A stretch of DNA of 64,000 nt from Caloranaerobacter sp050286925 (lineage in GTDB: Bacteria; Bacillota; Clostridia; Tissierellales; Thermohalobacteraceae), in contig NZ_JBFWFX010000006.1 in assembly GCF_050286925.1 (NCBI RefSeq), positions 81,456 through 145,455 of the forward strand, written 5' to 3'. A program made the position numbers and the translations under genes. The notes beneath the pieces were generated by a model. It saw nothing but the letters and a program-made list of their open reading frames with translations. It was not told where the DNA came from and searched no databases. Of the stretch, positions 26,219 through 34,851 are shown piece by piece. Every line of letters begins with the position of its first letter. The stretch's first letter is position 1.

Positions 26219-26791
26219 CTAATATCTCTCAATTATTTCTTTATATCTAAAACAATCTTTAGTATGGTCATTTACCATTCCTACTGCTTGCATATAAGCA
26301 TAACAAATTGTAGGTCCAAAAAAAATAAAACCTCTTTTCTTCATATCCTTGCTTATCTTTTCAGATAACTTTGTTTTAGAAGGTATTAAAGAGTCATCTG
26401 CCCATGAATTTACTATCGGCTTATTGTCAACAAACTGCCATAAATATTTATCAAAACTTCCAAATTCCTGCTGAATTTTTAAAAAAGCTTTAGCATTATT
26501 AATCACTGCTTCAATCTTCTTTCTATTCCTAATAATACCCTTATTCTCCATTAGCTTTTCAATCTTATTTTCTTCATATTTTGATATTTTCACAGGATCA
26601 AAATTATCAAATGCTTTTCTAAAATTTTCTCTTTTTTTGAGTATTGTAATCCAACTAAGACCTGCTTGAAACATTTCTAATACTAGGAATTCAAATAGTT
26701 TTCTATCGTCATGGATAGGTATCCCCCATTCTTCATCATGATATTTTATATATATTGGATCATCATTTACCCAACCGCATCTTTTTTTCAT
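26219..26791 (-). CDS. tag: DNA-3-methyladenine glycosylase I
   Basis: The 190-residue protein starts MKKRCGWVNDDPIYIKYHD EEWG with the zinc-ligand Cys and shows EMFQAGLSWITIL and FFGPTICYAYMQAVGMVNDH, with Cys and His ligands near the C-terminus. It removes 3-methyladenine from alkylated DNA in base-excision repair. The last codons overlap the direct repeat flanking the neighbouring inverted-repeat element. Confidence 0.95.
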   Translation of the reverse strand: MKKRCGWVNDDPIYIKYHDEEWGIPIHDDRKLFEFLVLEMFQAGLSWITILKKRENFRKAFDNFDPVKISKYEENKIEKLMENKGIIRNRKKIEAVINNAKAFLKIQQEFGSFDKYLWQFVDNKPIVNSWADDSLIPSKTKLSEKISKDMKKRGFIFFGPTICYAYMQAVGMVNDHTKDCFRYKEIIERY

Positions 26792-26844
26792 TCTAATCTC
26801 CCCTATTCAATATTAATTTTATCAATTCTTAATTGATATTATAT

Positions 26845-26882
26845 CAAAAAACCCCTCATATGCTTACATATGAGAGGTTTCT
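26845..26882. terminator. Terminator hairpin, copy 1 of 3
   Basis: CCTCTCATATG pairs with CATATGAGGGG, with A/T runs on both sides. Nearly the same hairpin recurs at 27812-27847 and 28361-28393, one per duplicated gene unit. Confidence 0.8.
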
Positions 26883-27274
26883 TTATATTTATCGTCTGGA
26901 TCGACTTTTTTATAAAAAACATTGGTTTTTACATTCATCTTCCTTCCATTTATTAAAATATATTCATCATCTAACCACTTAATAATAGGATCGCTTCCTT
27001 CATCCCAACTCCAATATATTACTTTAATCTTTTTCGTCTTAGTGTTCACTAGCTCTACTTTAATAGTCAATTCCTTTTTCCCTTCGATTATATATGCTTT
27101 AGCAATATATTGTTTATTAGGAGAATATACTTCTTTTACTAATTCTCCATCGAATAGTGAACTCGGATCATAATAATCAAAGTATATGACTAAAGGTCTA
27201 TTAGAAAGTTTTATTAAAAATATTATAATTATTACTAATAAAACTATTTTCACTATTCTTCTCAATCTTAACAT
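26864..27274 (-). CDS. Hypothetical anchored protein, DUF5412-like
   Basis: A 136-residue protein with one N-terminal membrane anchor and an extracytoplasmic part reading SPNKQYIAKAYIIEGKKEL, IYWSWDEGSDPIIKWLDD and ILINGRKMNV. This pattern resembles the DUF5412 proteins of Firmicutes, which have no known function. It is the last gene of a set with two paralogous membrane proteins. Its end overlaps a terminator hairpin that is also found after the sister unit. Confidence 0.6.
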   Translation of the reverse strand: MLRLRRIVKIVLLVIIIIFLIKLSNRPLVIYFDYYDPSSLFDGELVKEVYSPNKQYIAKAYIIEGKKELTIKVELVNTKTKKIKVIYWSWDEGSDPIIKWLDDEYILINGRKMNVKTNVFYKKVDPDDKYKETSHM

Positions 27275-27313
27275 CTCCCTATTAAATACACAAATAATTT
27301 ACTTTTTTATAAA

Positions 27314-27796
27314 TTAAACCGAACTACGTCTCCTTTTTAATTTGATTCCGATAAACATAAATAAAGATGGAAGCCACATCATTATTAAAAATCTAGTTAA
27401 TAGATTTTTAATCAAATACGGCAAATATACCTGTAAAAGCGAAAATTGGAATGGATAATTAAAAAAGCCAATAGGCCCCCAATAAAAATCATATCTTTCA
27501 TCTTTCAAAAGTACCTTACCATCTGAAACTACATATATAGTCAGCATTAATACTACATTTATAATAACTAGAATAGATACAGATAAAAAATCATATTTAG
27601 GATGATTTTCTATATTTAACTTTGAACCTGCAAAAATATATAAAAATACAGAGAATAATCCCAATAAACCGAATAATATTAAAAAATATACTTCTTTAAT
27701 ATGCTTTGCTATGATGAGAAGAGGTATTGTTAAACAAAAATTTATTATTATTATTATAAAATGATATAACAATGCCTTTAAATTGTTCTTTAACAT
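27314..27796 (-). CDS. Hypothetical membrane protein, paralogue A
   Basis: A 160-residue protein with about four membrane segments. It is clearly a tandem duplicate of the gene at 27862-28344: both start MLKNNLK.LLYH, share KYDFLSVSILVIIN and end FLIIMWLPSLFMFIGIKLKR. The family is not recognised. It is followed by the DUF5412-like gene on the same strand. Confidence 0.65.
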   Translation of the reverse strand: MLKNNLKALLYHFIIIIINFCLTIPLLIIAKHIKEVYFLILFGLLGLFSVFLYIFAGSKLNIENHPKYDFLSVSILVIINVVLMLTIYVVSDGKVLLKDERYDFYWGPIGFFNYPFQFSLLQVYLPYLIKNLLTRFLIMMWLPSLFMFIGIKLKRRRSSV

Positions 27797-27811
27797 AATA
27801 ATCCCCCTGTC

Positions 27812-27847
27812 AAAAACCTCTCATACACTTACATATGAGAAATTTCT
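27812..27847. terminator. Terminator hairpin, copy 2 of 3 (degenerate)
   Basis: AAACCTCTCAT and ATGAGAAATTT pair imperfectly. The sequence is a decayed version of copies 1 and 3 and now lies between the two paralogues. Confidence 0.6.
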
Positions 27848-27861
27848 CTATATTACAAAAA

Positions 27862-28344
27862 TTAAACCAAACTATGCCTTCTTTTTAGCTTAATTCCAAT
27901 AAACATAAATAAAGACGGTAGCCACATTATTATTAAAAATCTAATTATTAGATTTTCGATTAAATACGGTAAATATAGCTGTAAAATCGATAATTGGAAT
28001 GGAAAGTTAAAAATGCCAATAGGAGCCCGATAAATACCATAAATTTCATCTTCTAAAAGCATTTTACCCGCTGAAACTATATACATAGTCAGTATTAATG
28101 CTGCATTTATAATAACCAAAATAGATACAGATAAAAAATCATATTTAGGAGGGTTTTCTATATCTAGCTTTAAACCAGCCAAAATATATAGAAATGCAAA
28201 GAATAATACCCATAAACCATGTAATATTGGAACATATATTTCTTTAGCATCTTTTAACATAGTAAGAAATGGAAAACATAAACAAAAACTTATTATTATT
28301 ATTACACAATGATATAATAATACCTTTAAATTGTTCTTTAACAT
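27862..28344 (-). CDS. Hypothetical membrane protein, paralogue B
   Basis: A 160-residue four-segment membrane protein, tandem duplicate of the neighbour at 27314-27796, with most differences in the first third. Ribosome sites and flanks are also duplicated (CATAATAATCC near both starts). Function unknown. Confidence 0.65.
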   Translation of the reverse strand: MLKNNLKVLLYHCVIIIISFCLCFPFLTMLKDAKEIYVPILHGLWVLFFAFLYILAGLKLDIENPPKYDFLSVSILVIINAALILTMYIVSAGKMLLEDEIYGIYRAPIGIFNFPFQLSILQLYLPYLIENLIIRFLIIMWLPSLFMFIGIKLKRRHSLV

Positions 28345-28360
28345 AATAATCCTCCTATTG

Positions 28361-28393
28361 AAAACCTCTCATATGCTTACATATGAGAGGTTT
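28361..28393. terminator. Terminator hairpin, copy 3 of 3
   Basis: AAACCTCTCATATG pairs with CATATGAGAGGTTT. Beyond it (28420-28450) a short stretch resembles the start of the DUF5412-like gene (TTTTCACTATTCTTC), probably the remnant of the sister copy. Confidence 0.6.
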
Positions 28394-28626
28394 AAGAAAA
28401 TTCACTTCTTTTACTTAGAATTATTTTCACTATTCTTCGCACTCTTAAAAAAATAGTAACACCCATCTATTAAATAAATCTATGTTATCATTATAACAAA
28501 GTATAATAAGGTCTTCAATACCATTGATGTCATTTTTTACCGACATTTTTCTGCAATTTTCACTACTGGATAAATTAGTTTGATATTGATTATTTTGTTG
28601 TTTGTGATTGTATTAGGTAAAAAAAA

Positions 28627-28656
28627 TACCTTCTGGACTATTTTATCCAGAAGGCA
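28627..28656 (-). terminator. Terminator of the arginine deiminase cluster
   Basis: CCTTCTGGA pairs with TCCAGAAGG around CTATTTTA, followed on the minus strand by a T-run (28619-28627). Confidence 0.88.
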
Positions 28657-28673
28657 TATTGCTCCAATATAAA

Positions 28674-30092
28674 TTAACTCATTACTACTCCTAGACTTAA
28701 TGCAGCAATAATTATTATCATTAATATTACCAAAAGCTTCCATGTGAATTTTAACCACTTGTCGTAAGATAATCTACCTATAGCTAAACCACCCATAACA
28801 ACAGCACTAGTAGGAGTAATTAAGTTAACAATACCGGATGCAGATTGGTAAGCAGTTATTACTATATGTCTTGCAACTCCAGCAAAATCTCCCAATGGTG
28901 CCATAATAGGCATTGATAATGTTGCTAAACCTGATGTTGATGGAATTAAGAAAGACAATGGTATATAGAATAGATATGTTAAAATAGCAAATGATACAGA
29001 ACCTGTTTGTGATAAAGTCTTTTCTCCTAGATTAAGCACAGTATCTGTAATATTTCCTGCATTCATTATAACAGTAATACCACGAGATACCCCAATTATT
29101 AATGCAACACTTAATAAATCACGTGCACCTTCTACGAATGCAGATACAAGTTCTTTTTCACCCATACCAGCAACTAATCCGATAATAATTGCGGATACTA
29201 AAAATAGTGCAGTTAATTCACCAAACCACCATCCCAAAGTCGGAATAGCCGTAATTCCCATATCTTCAAAAGGAATAACTCCAAATACCATGATTATAAA
29301 AGTTAAAGCAAATAAACCTAATATAAACTTTCTCTTGCCAGTTAATTCTGGGAATTCGTTTTCCGAACTCTTTGATAAAAAATACTTTTTATTATCTTCC
29401 CACATATCATATACAATAGATTTTGTCGGATCTTTTTTTACTTTTTCTGCATATCTCATAACAAATAAAATTGTTACCAACTCACCTGCTACTAATATTA
29501 ATAATCTTAATCCAATGCCCTCACCTAACGAAATTCCTGCAAATCCTGATGCTATTCCTGTTGCAAATGGGTTTACAGTAGAACCAAGTACTCCTACACC
29601 TGCTCCCAACATTATAACTGATATAGCTGTTACAGAATCGTATCCTGCTGCTATAAATACAGGGAGTAGTAATGGATAGAAGGCTATAGTTTCCTCTGCC
29701 ATACCATAACTTGTTCCACCTAAACCAAAAAGTATCATTAGAATTGGAATCATCCATTTTTCCTTACCTTTTAAGTCTCTTGTTATTTTAGCTATTCCTG
29801 CATCTATAGCACCTGTTTTCATAACAACTCCCAAAAATCCTCCTATTACTATAACAAATAAAGCTACATCAACTGCATCATAAAATCCTTTAATAGGAGC
29901 CATTACTACTTCTTTAAATCCCTGTGGATTTCTATCAACAATATGATAAGTACCAGGAATCGGCTCTTTCTTTGCAGCATTAGGATCAACATAATCATAT
30001 TGTCCTGCTGGTACAATCCATGTTAATATTGCTACAGCTATTATAATTGCAAATAAAATGGTATATGCTGTTGGCATTTTAAATTTTCTCAT
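28674..30092 (-). CDS. YfcC/ArcD-type carrier, probable arginine:ornithine antiporter
   Basis: A 472-residue protein with about 12 membrane segments of the YfcC/DcuC-like (C4-dicarboxylate anaerobic carrier) family: WIVPAGQYDY, GFLGVVMKTGAIDAGI, STSGLATLSMPIMAPLGDFAG and TPTSAVVMGGLAIGRLSYDKW. It is last in the cluster arcA-arcB-arcC-regulator, where an arginine/ornithine exchanger is needed, so it probably fills the ArcD role. Specificity comes from context rather than sequence. Confidence 0.85.
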   Translation of the reverse strand: MRKFKMPTAYTILFAIIIAVAILTWIVPAGQYDYVDPNAAKKEPIPGTYHIVDRNPQGFKEVVMAPIKGFYDAVDVALFVIVIGGFLGVVMKTGAIDAGIAKITRDLKGKEKWMIPILMILFGLGGTSYGMAEETIAFYPLLLPVFIAAGYDSVTAISVIMLGAGVGVLGSTVNPFATGIASGFAGISLGEGIGLRLLILVAGELVTILFVMRYAEKVKKDPTKSIVYDMWEDNKKYFLSKSSENEFPELTGKRKFILGLFALTFIIMVFGVIPFEDMGITAIPTLGWWFGELTALFLVSAIIIGLVAGMGEKELVSAFVEGARDLLSVALIIGVSRGITVIMNAGNITDTVLNLGEKTLSQTGSVSFAILTYLFYIPLSFLIPSTSGLATLSMPIMAPLGDFAGVARHIVITAYQSASGIVNLITPTSAVVMGGLAIGRLSYDKWLKFTWKLLVILMIIIIAALSLGVVMS

Positions 30093-30265
30093 TGGTACCC
30101 CTCCTCATTCTTAAATTTCTCTTGTGCATATTGATAATTTTATTATACATCAACATTAATATTATAATTAATTAATTTTTGTTTTAATAAGAATTTTGTT
30201 TTTGTCATTCTTTTGCCAAATATTTTGAAAAAAGAAAAAATAAATAAAATAATCAAAATTCAAAA

Positions 30266-31063
30266 TTATATGTGCATTTTTTGTCTTATCTTCTTTAAAT
30301 TAGGTCCAAACTTTTTATCCAATTCTTCTCTATATTCTTTATATATTTCTGCAAGGTAAATATCATGAACTATAAATGATTCTGCCATCAGCATAAAAGC
30401 TTTGTTTTCTGTCCATATGGCTTGCGATTTATCTTCATTAAACATGGCAAATAGAGATTCTTCACCATCCGATACTAATGTAAACCATCTACCATGTTTA
30501 AAAGCGTAAGATTCCATTTCTTCCATTTCATGATAGTAAATTTCGCCTATCTCTTCACTAACAGTACCATAAAGTACAGTTACTATCTCTATACCTTTTT
30601 GCTCTAAAAGTTTTAATTCGTCTTTAAAATATTCATAATCTATATTCCATATTTCCAAATATAAGAATTTATTTGTTCTAGCTAGAACTTTCTTAATCTT
30701 ATTTCTTATATTTTCTATTCCCTCTAAATGTAGCATATATGAAATTCTGTTTGTCGAATCCATTCTTTTTAAACTATCTTTTAAATATTTTACCGTACTA
30801 TTAACTCTCTTTTTATATGCATCTAAAAAACCTTCTAAATCTACAGCTACATATTTGATAGGATTATCACTAATGATATTTACAAGATTTTTATCTAAAA
30901 GTTTAGACATAGTTTCATAGATCTTAGCCTGTGGAACGCCAGATAGTTTACTTAATTCATAAGCCGTTATATCAGGTTTATTTAAAAGTGCTATATAGGC
31001 TTTGGCTTCATATTTGTTTATGCCAATTTCCATCAATTTCTCTATTATTTTTTCTTTATCCAT
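30266..31063 (-). CDS. TrmB-family transcriptional regulator
   Basis: The 265-residue protein has an N-terminal winged helix (GINKYEAKAYIALLNKPDIT AYELSKLSGVPQAKIYE), the TrmB signature, then a coiled linker and a C-terminal effector domain (residues about 105-260) of the PLD-like TrmB sort. It lies between arcC and the carrier gene and likely controls the arginine cluster. ADI clusters are usually controlled by ArgR/ArcR or CcpA-type proteins, so a TrmB regulator is less usual. The ligand is unknown. Confidence 0.85.
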   Translation of the reverse strand: MDKEKIIEKLMEIGINKYEAKAYIALLNKPDITAYELSKLSGVPQAKIYETMSKLLDKNLVNIISDNPIKYVAVDLEGFLDAYKKRVNSTVKYLKDSLKRMDSTNRISYMLHLEGIENIRNKIKKVLARTNKFLYLEIWNIDYEYFKDELKLLEQKGIEIVTVLYGTVSEEIGEIYYHEMEEMESYAFKHGRWFTLVSDGEESLFAMFNEDKSQAIWTENKAFMLMAESFIVHDIYLAEIYKEYREELDKKFGPNLKKIRQKMHI

Positions 31064-31084
31064 TTAATCATAATCCCTTCTATA

Positions 31085-32026
31085 TTACCCATTAACTATT
31101 AATGTACCAGTCTTTCCTTCTATTCCTTCTTTAGCCTTTTCTAGAGAAGTAATTAGAGCCTTTCTACCTTCTTTAGATTTAGCAAACTTTATTGCCGCTT
31201 GTACTTTTGGTAACATTGAACCCGGTGCAAAGTGCCCTTCTTCAATATATTTTTCAGCCTGCTTAACTGTTAATTTATCAAGCCATTCCTCATTTTCTTT
31301 ACCAAAGTTTATTGCAACCTTTTCTACTGCTGTAAGAATTATTAAATAATCAGCATCTAATATTTCTGCTATTTTTTCACTTGCAAAGTCTTTATCTATA
31401 ACTGCTGGAACACCGATTAAACTATTTCCTTCTTTTACAACTGGTATTCCACCGCCTCCAACAGTTATTACAACATGCCCATTATCAACTAGAGTTTTAA
31501 CCACTTCTTTTTCAGCAACATCTACTGGAATTGGAGATGGTACTACCCTTCTAAATCCTCTACCTGCATCTTCTTTCATTATATATCCCTTTTCTTCTGC
31601 TAATTTCTTAGCCTCTTCTTCAGTATAGAATGCACCTATTGGTTTTGTAGGATTATCAAATGCAGGGTCGTCCTTGTCTACAATAACTTGTGTTATAACT
31701 GTAGCTACTGGAATATTTAATCCTCTATTTAAAAGCTCCTCTCTTATCGCATTTTGAAGATGATATCCTATATAGCCTTGACTCATAGCTCCACATTCTG
31801 GGAATGGCATTTCTGGAGTAGTACTACCTTCTACCTTGGAAGCGATTTCCATAGCTAAATTTATCATACCAACTTGTGGTCCATTTCCATGAGCAATAAT
31901 AACTTCGTTTCCACTTTCTATTAAATCAACTATAGGTTTAGCTGTATTCTTAACTAATTCCAATTGTTCTTTTGGTGTTTTACCAAGAGCATTTCCACCT
32001 AAAGCAACAACAATTCTTCTTTTCAT
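31085..32026 (-). CDS. arcC: Carbamate kinase
   Basis: The 313-residue amino acid kinase-fold protein has VVALGGNALG, AHGNGPQVG, AMSQGYIGYHLQ, GGGGIPVV and FAPGSMLPKVQAA, all diagnostic. It converts carbamoyl phosphate and ADP to ATP, CO2 and ammonia, the energy-yielding step of arginine fermentation. It follows arcB by 52 nt in the same orientation. Confidence 0.97.
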   Translation of the reverse strand: MKRRIVVALGGNALGKTPKEQLELVKNTAKPIVDLIESGNEVIIAHGNGPQVGMINLAMEIASKVEGSTTPEMPFPECGAMSQGYIGYHLQNAIREELLNRGLNIPVATVITQVIVDKDDPAFDNPTKPIGAFYTEEEAKKLAEEKGYIMKEDAGRGFRRVVPSPIPVDVAEKEVVKTLVDNGHVVITVGGGGIPVVKEGNSLIGVPAVIDKDFASEKIAEILDADYLIILTAVEKVAINFGKENEEWLDKLTVKQAEKYIEEGHFAPGSMLPKVQAAIKFAKSKEGRKALITSLEKAKEGIEGKTGTLIVNG

Positions 32027-32078
32027 ATTTACTCCTCCTTATAGTTTTGGTTTAACAGGGGACAAGCCCCTGTTATTT

Positions 32079-33074
32079 TTAAAGATTTCCAATAGTTGCA
32101 ACCATTACTGCTTTAATTGTATGCATTCTATTTTCTGCTTCATCAAATACTACTGAATGTTTACTTCTGAAAACTTCATCTGTTACTTCCATTTCTTTTA
32201 ACCCAAATTTTTCATATATGTCTTTACCGATAGTTGTATTTGTGTCGTGGAATGAAGGTAGACAATGCATGAAAATTACATCTGGATTTCCTGTTTTATT
32301 AATCATTTCCATATTCACTTGATATGGTTTTAATAAGTTAATTCTCTCTTCAAATTTATCCTCTTCACCCATTGACACCCAAACATCTGTATAGATTACA
32401 TCTGCACCTTTAACTCCTTCATCTATGTTTTCAGTTAGCTCAATAATTGCTCCTGTTTCCTTAGCTACTTCTCTCATTTCATTTACTAATTCTTCTGATG
32501 GGAATAATTCTTTTGGAGCAACTGCTACAAAATGCATTCCCATCTTAGCAGCTCCTATCATTAATGAGTTACCCATATTGTTTCTTGCATCTCCAACAAA
32601 TACAAGCTTAACTTTATTAAGTGGTTTATTTACATGCTCCATAATAGTCATAAAATCTGCAAGAATTTGAGTTGGATGATATAAATCAGTAAGCCCATTC
32701 CATACAGGTACTCCTGCATGTTTAGCTATTTCCTCTACAGTTTCTTGCTTAAATCCTCTGAATTCTATACCATCATAGTATCTTCCTAAAACTTTAGCTG
32801 TATCTTCTATAGATTCTTTTTTACCCATCTGGCTGTTTGATAAGAATGTAACGTTTGCTCCTTCATCATATGCTGCAACTTCAAATGCACATCTTGTTCT
32901 TGTTGAAGTTTTTTCAAATAATAAAACTATGTTTTTACCTTCAAGTAAATTACCTTTGATACCTGCTCTCTTTTTTCTTTTTAAGTCCATAGCTAAATCT
33001 AATAAATATTTAATTTCTTGTGGAGTAAAATCCTTTAATGTTAATAAATGTCTTCCTTTCAAATTAACTGGCAT
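32079..33074 (-). CDS. arcB: Ornithine carbamoyltransferase, catabolic
   Basis: The 331-residue enzyme has the carbamoyl-phosphate motif FEKTSTRTRCAFE, HPTQILADFMT and the ornithine-site motif MHCLPSFHD. In this cluster it works in the direction citrulline + phosphate to ornithine + carbamoyl phosphate. Sequence alone does not separate catabolic ArcB from biosynthetic ArgF; the neighbouring arcA and arcC do. Confidence 0.96.
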   Translation of the reverse strand: MPVNLKGRHLLTLKDFTPQEIKYLLDLAMDLKRKKRAGIKGNLLEGKNIVLLFEKTSTRTRCAFEVAAYDEGANVTFLSNSQMGKKESIEDTAKVLGRYYDGIEFRGFKQETVEEIAKHAGVPVWNGLTDLYHPTQILADFMTIMEHVNKPLNKVKLVFVGDARNNMGNSLMIGAAKMGMHFVAVAPKELFPSEELVNEMREVAKETGAIIELTENIDEGVKGADVIYTDVWVSMGEEDKFEERINLLKPYQVNMEMINKTGNPDVIFMHCLPSFHDTNTTIGKDIYEKFGLKEMEVTDEVFRSKHSVVFDEAENRMHTIKAVMVATIGNL

Positions 33075-33178
33075 TATAACTCCTCCTTTAATTTATTTGT
33101 ATTTTATATTTCAAAATATTTTTTCTAAAAATATTTTAACTAAATAATCAAACTTTAATTAAAAGTATTAACTATTAA

Positions 33179-34420
33179 CTACCAACTAATATCTTCTCTA
33201 ATTAATGGCATTGACATACATCTTGGGCCCCCACGTCCGCGAGAAAGTTCTGAAGATGGAATGACATGAAGTTTTATACCATGTTCTTCTAGTAATTTAT
33301 TTGTAACATGATTTCTTGAATAAACTACTACTTCCCCTGGTGCAATGGCTAAAGTATTAGAACCATCATTCCACTGTTCTCTACCCGCGTCTATTTTATT
33401 CCCATTTCCGCATCGGATTAATGTAACTTTATCTAGATTTAAGTATTTCTTTAATATATCACTCAACTCCATTGTTTCTTTTTCAATTATTAAATTGTGA
33501 TCTTTTTCTCCTTTTCTTAATGAATATACAGTAAGTGGCCCTTCTATTTCAGGATGTATTGTAAACTTATCATAATCAATCATAGTAAACACAGTATCTA
33601 AATGCATAAAAGCTCTTTTCTTCGGTATATCAAACGCTAATATTACTTCAAATTTTTCCCCGTTGTTAAAAATCCTTCTTGCTAATTTTTCAACTGAAGC
33701 AGCTTCTGTTCTTTCGGATACACCTATGGCAAGCACCTTATCACTAAGGATGAGTTGATCTCCACCTTCTATAGAAGTATCTTCATCTCTATCATACCAA
33801 AAAGGTATTTCAATATCTTTGAACATTGGATGATATTTGAAAATATATTTTGAGAACAACGTTTCTCTATTTCTTGTTACTGTTCGCATATGATTTAATG
33901 ATATTCCCGAACCGATTGTAGCAAATGGATCTCTAGTAAAATATAAGTTTGGCATTGGGTCAACTATAAAAGGATAATCAGATTCTATCATATCTACTAG
34001 AGAAATCTTTTTATAATCTTTAATTTCTTCTTTTCTAATTCCTTCCATCATTTTATCTACCATTTCTCTATTAGTAGAAAAACTTAACAAATATTCTTTT
34101 ACAAGCTCTCTCTTCTTTTTACTCTTAATATTTGCTTCTTTGACAAATTCATCTATAAATTTTTCTTTAATATCATTATCTGTAAGCGACTCAGCAACTA
34201 AGTCTTCAAGGTAAACTACTTCAACTCCGTTATCTCTAAGTGTTTGAGCAAAAATATCATGCTCTTGTCTAGCAATTTCTAAATACGGAATATCATCAAA
34301 CAATAATCTGTCCATTAAATCAGGAGTTAAATTTTCTATTTCTTTCCCCGGTCTGTGTAGTAAAACTTTCTTCAATCTACCAATTTCCGAATATACATAT
34401 AAAACGTTTTCCTTTGCCAT
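33179..34420 (-). CDS. arcA: Arginine deiminase
   Basis: The 413-residue protein begins with SEIGRLKKVLLHRPGKEIENL and shows PMPNLYFTRDPFA, EGGDQLI, FMHLDTVFTMID and the catalytic Cys in GRGGPRCMSMPL at its C-terminus. It hydrolyses arginine to citrulline and ammonia. First gene of the leftward arc cluster. Confidence 0.97.
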   Translation of the reverse strand: MAKENVLYVYSEIGRLKKVLLHRPGKEIENLTPDLMDRLLFDDIPYLEIARQEHDIFAQTLRDNGVEVVYLEDLVAESLTDNDIKEKFIDEFVKEANIKSKKKRELVKEYLLSFSTNREMVDKMMEGIRKEEIKDYKKISLVDMIESDYPFIVDPMPNLYFTRDPFATIGSGISLNHMRTVTRNRETLFSKYIFKYHPMFKDIEIPFWYDRDEDTSIEGGDQLILSDKVLAIGVSERTEAASVEKLARRIFNNGEKFEVILAFDIPKKRAFMHLDTVFTMIDYDKFTIHPEIEGPLTVYSLRKGEKDHNLIIEKETMELSDILKKYLNLDKVTLIRCGNGNKIDAGREQWNDGSNTLAIAPGEVVVYSRNHVTNKLLEEHGIKLHVIPSSELSRGRGGPRCMSMPLIREDISW

Positions 34421-34444
34421 TGCATAACCCCCCGTTTATTTCTC

Positions 34445-34504
34445 AACCACATCAGTGGTTACTATTTACACTTTAAGTATATGTTTTTAAGAATTTTTTG
34501 TCAA
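34445..34504 (-). promoter_or_regulatory. arc cluster promoter and adjacent palindrome
   Basis: On the minus strand TTGACA (34504-34499), 17 nt, TATACT (34481-34476). Just downstream AACCAC-ATCA-GTGGTT (34445-34460) is a perfect 6-bp inverted repeat near the expected start site, a possible regulator site or 5' RNA hairpin. Confidence 0.65.
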
Positions 34505-34729
34505 ATCGAGTCTTTTTCTATATATTTATATTTTTTCATTTTAATATTCGGAAATGTATAAATATTATATCAAATTATTAATATTCAATAAATATATTGT
34601 CGCATAATAACTATTTATCTATTTCAAAGTAGTTCCAATCCAATTTCATTTCTTGATATAATTTTAAAAAAAGAATATTTATACATTTAAAAAATTTTTT
34701 TAATAATTTTTAGGTATATTTTGTCAAAA

Positions 34730-34800
34730 CAGATGACGGAAATTATATTCAAAATTATCCACAAATTAATATAGTTTATAATTTCCTATGGATTATAAAA
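34730..34800 (+). repeat. Dispersed intergenic repeat, copy D (right part)
   Basis: GACGGAAATTATATT, AAAATTATCCACAAATTAAT, AGTTTATAATTTCC and TATGGATTATAAAAAAA match the right part and tail of the full copies. The left part (AACAAAAT...GATTTAAATAAATT) is absent. Confidence 0.55.
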
Positions 34801-34802
34801 AA

Positions 34803-34825
34803 ACTTCGGGTTTCATACCCGAAGT
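34803..34825. terminator. Terminator downstream of pepD
   Basis: ACTTCGGGT pairs with ACCCGAAGT around TTCAT, A/T runs outside. It directly joins the tail of repeat copy D. Confidence 0.8.
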
Positions 34826-34851
34826 ATAAAGTCAAAAAATGCTTTTGTCTC

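Noticed and set aside
28537..28758. A 73-codon frame at the 3' end of the arcD-type gene
   Set aside because: It overlaps the carrier's last codons and its terminator; no ribosome site.
29521..29757. A 78-codon frame inside the carrier gene on the same strand
   Set aside because: It is a shifted frame with Cys/Ser/Tyr-rich, non-protein-like composition inside a well-supported transporter gene.
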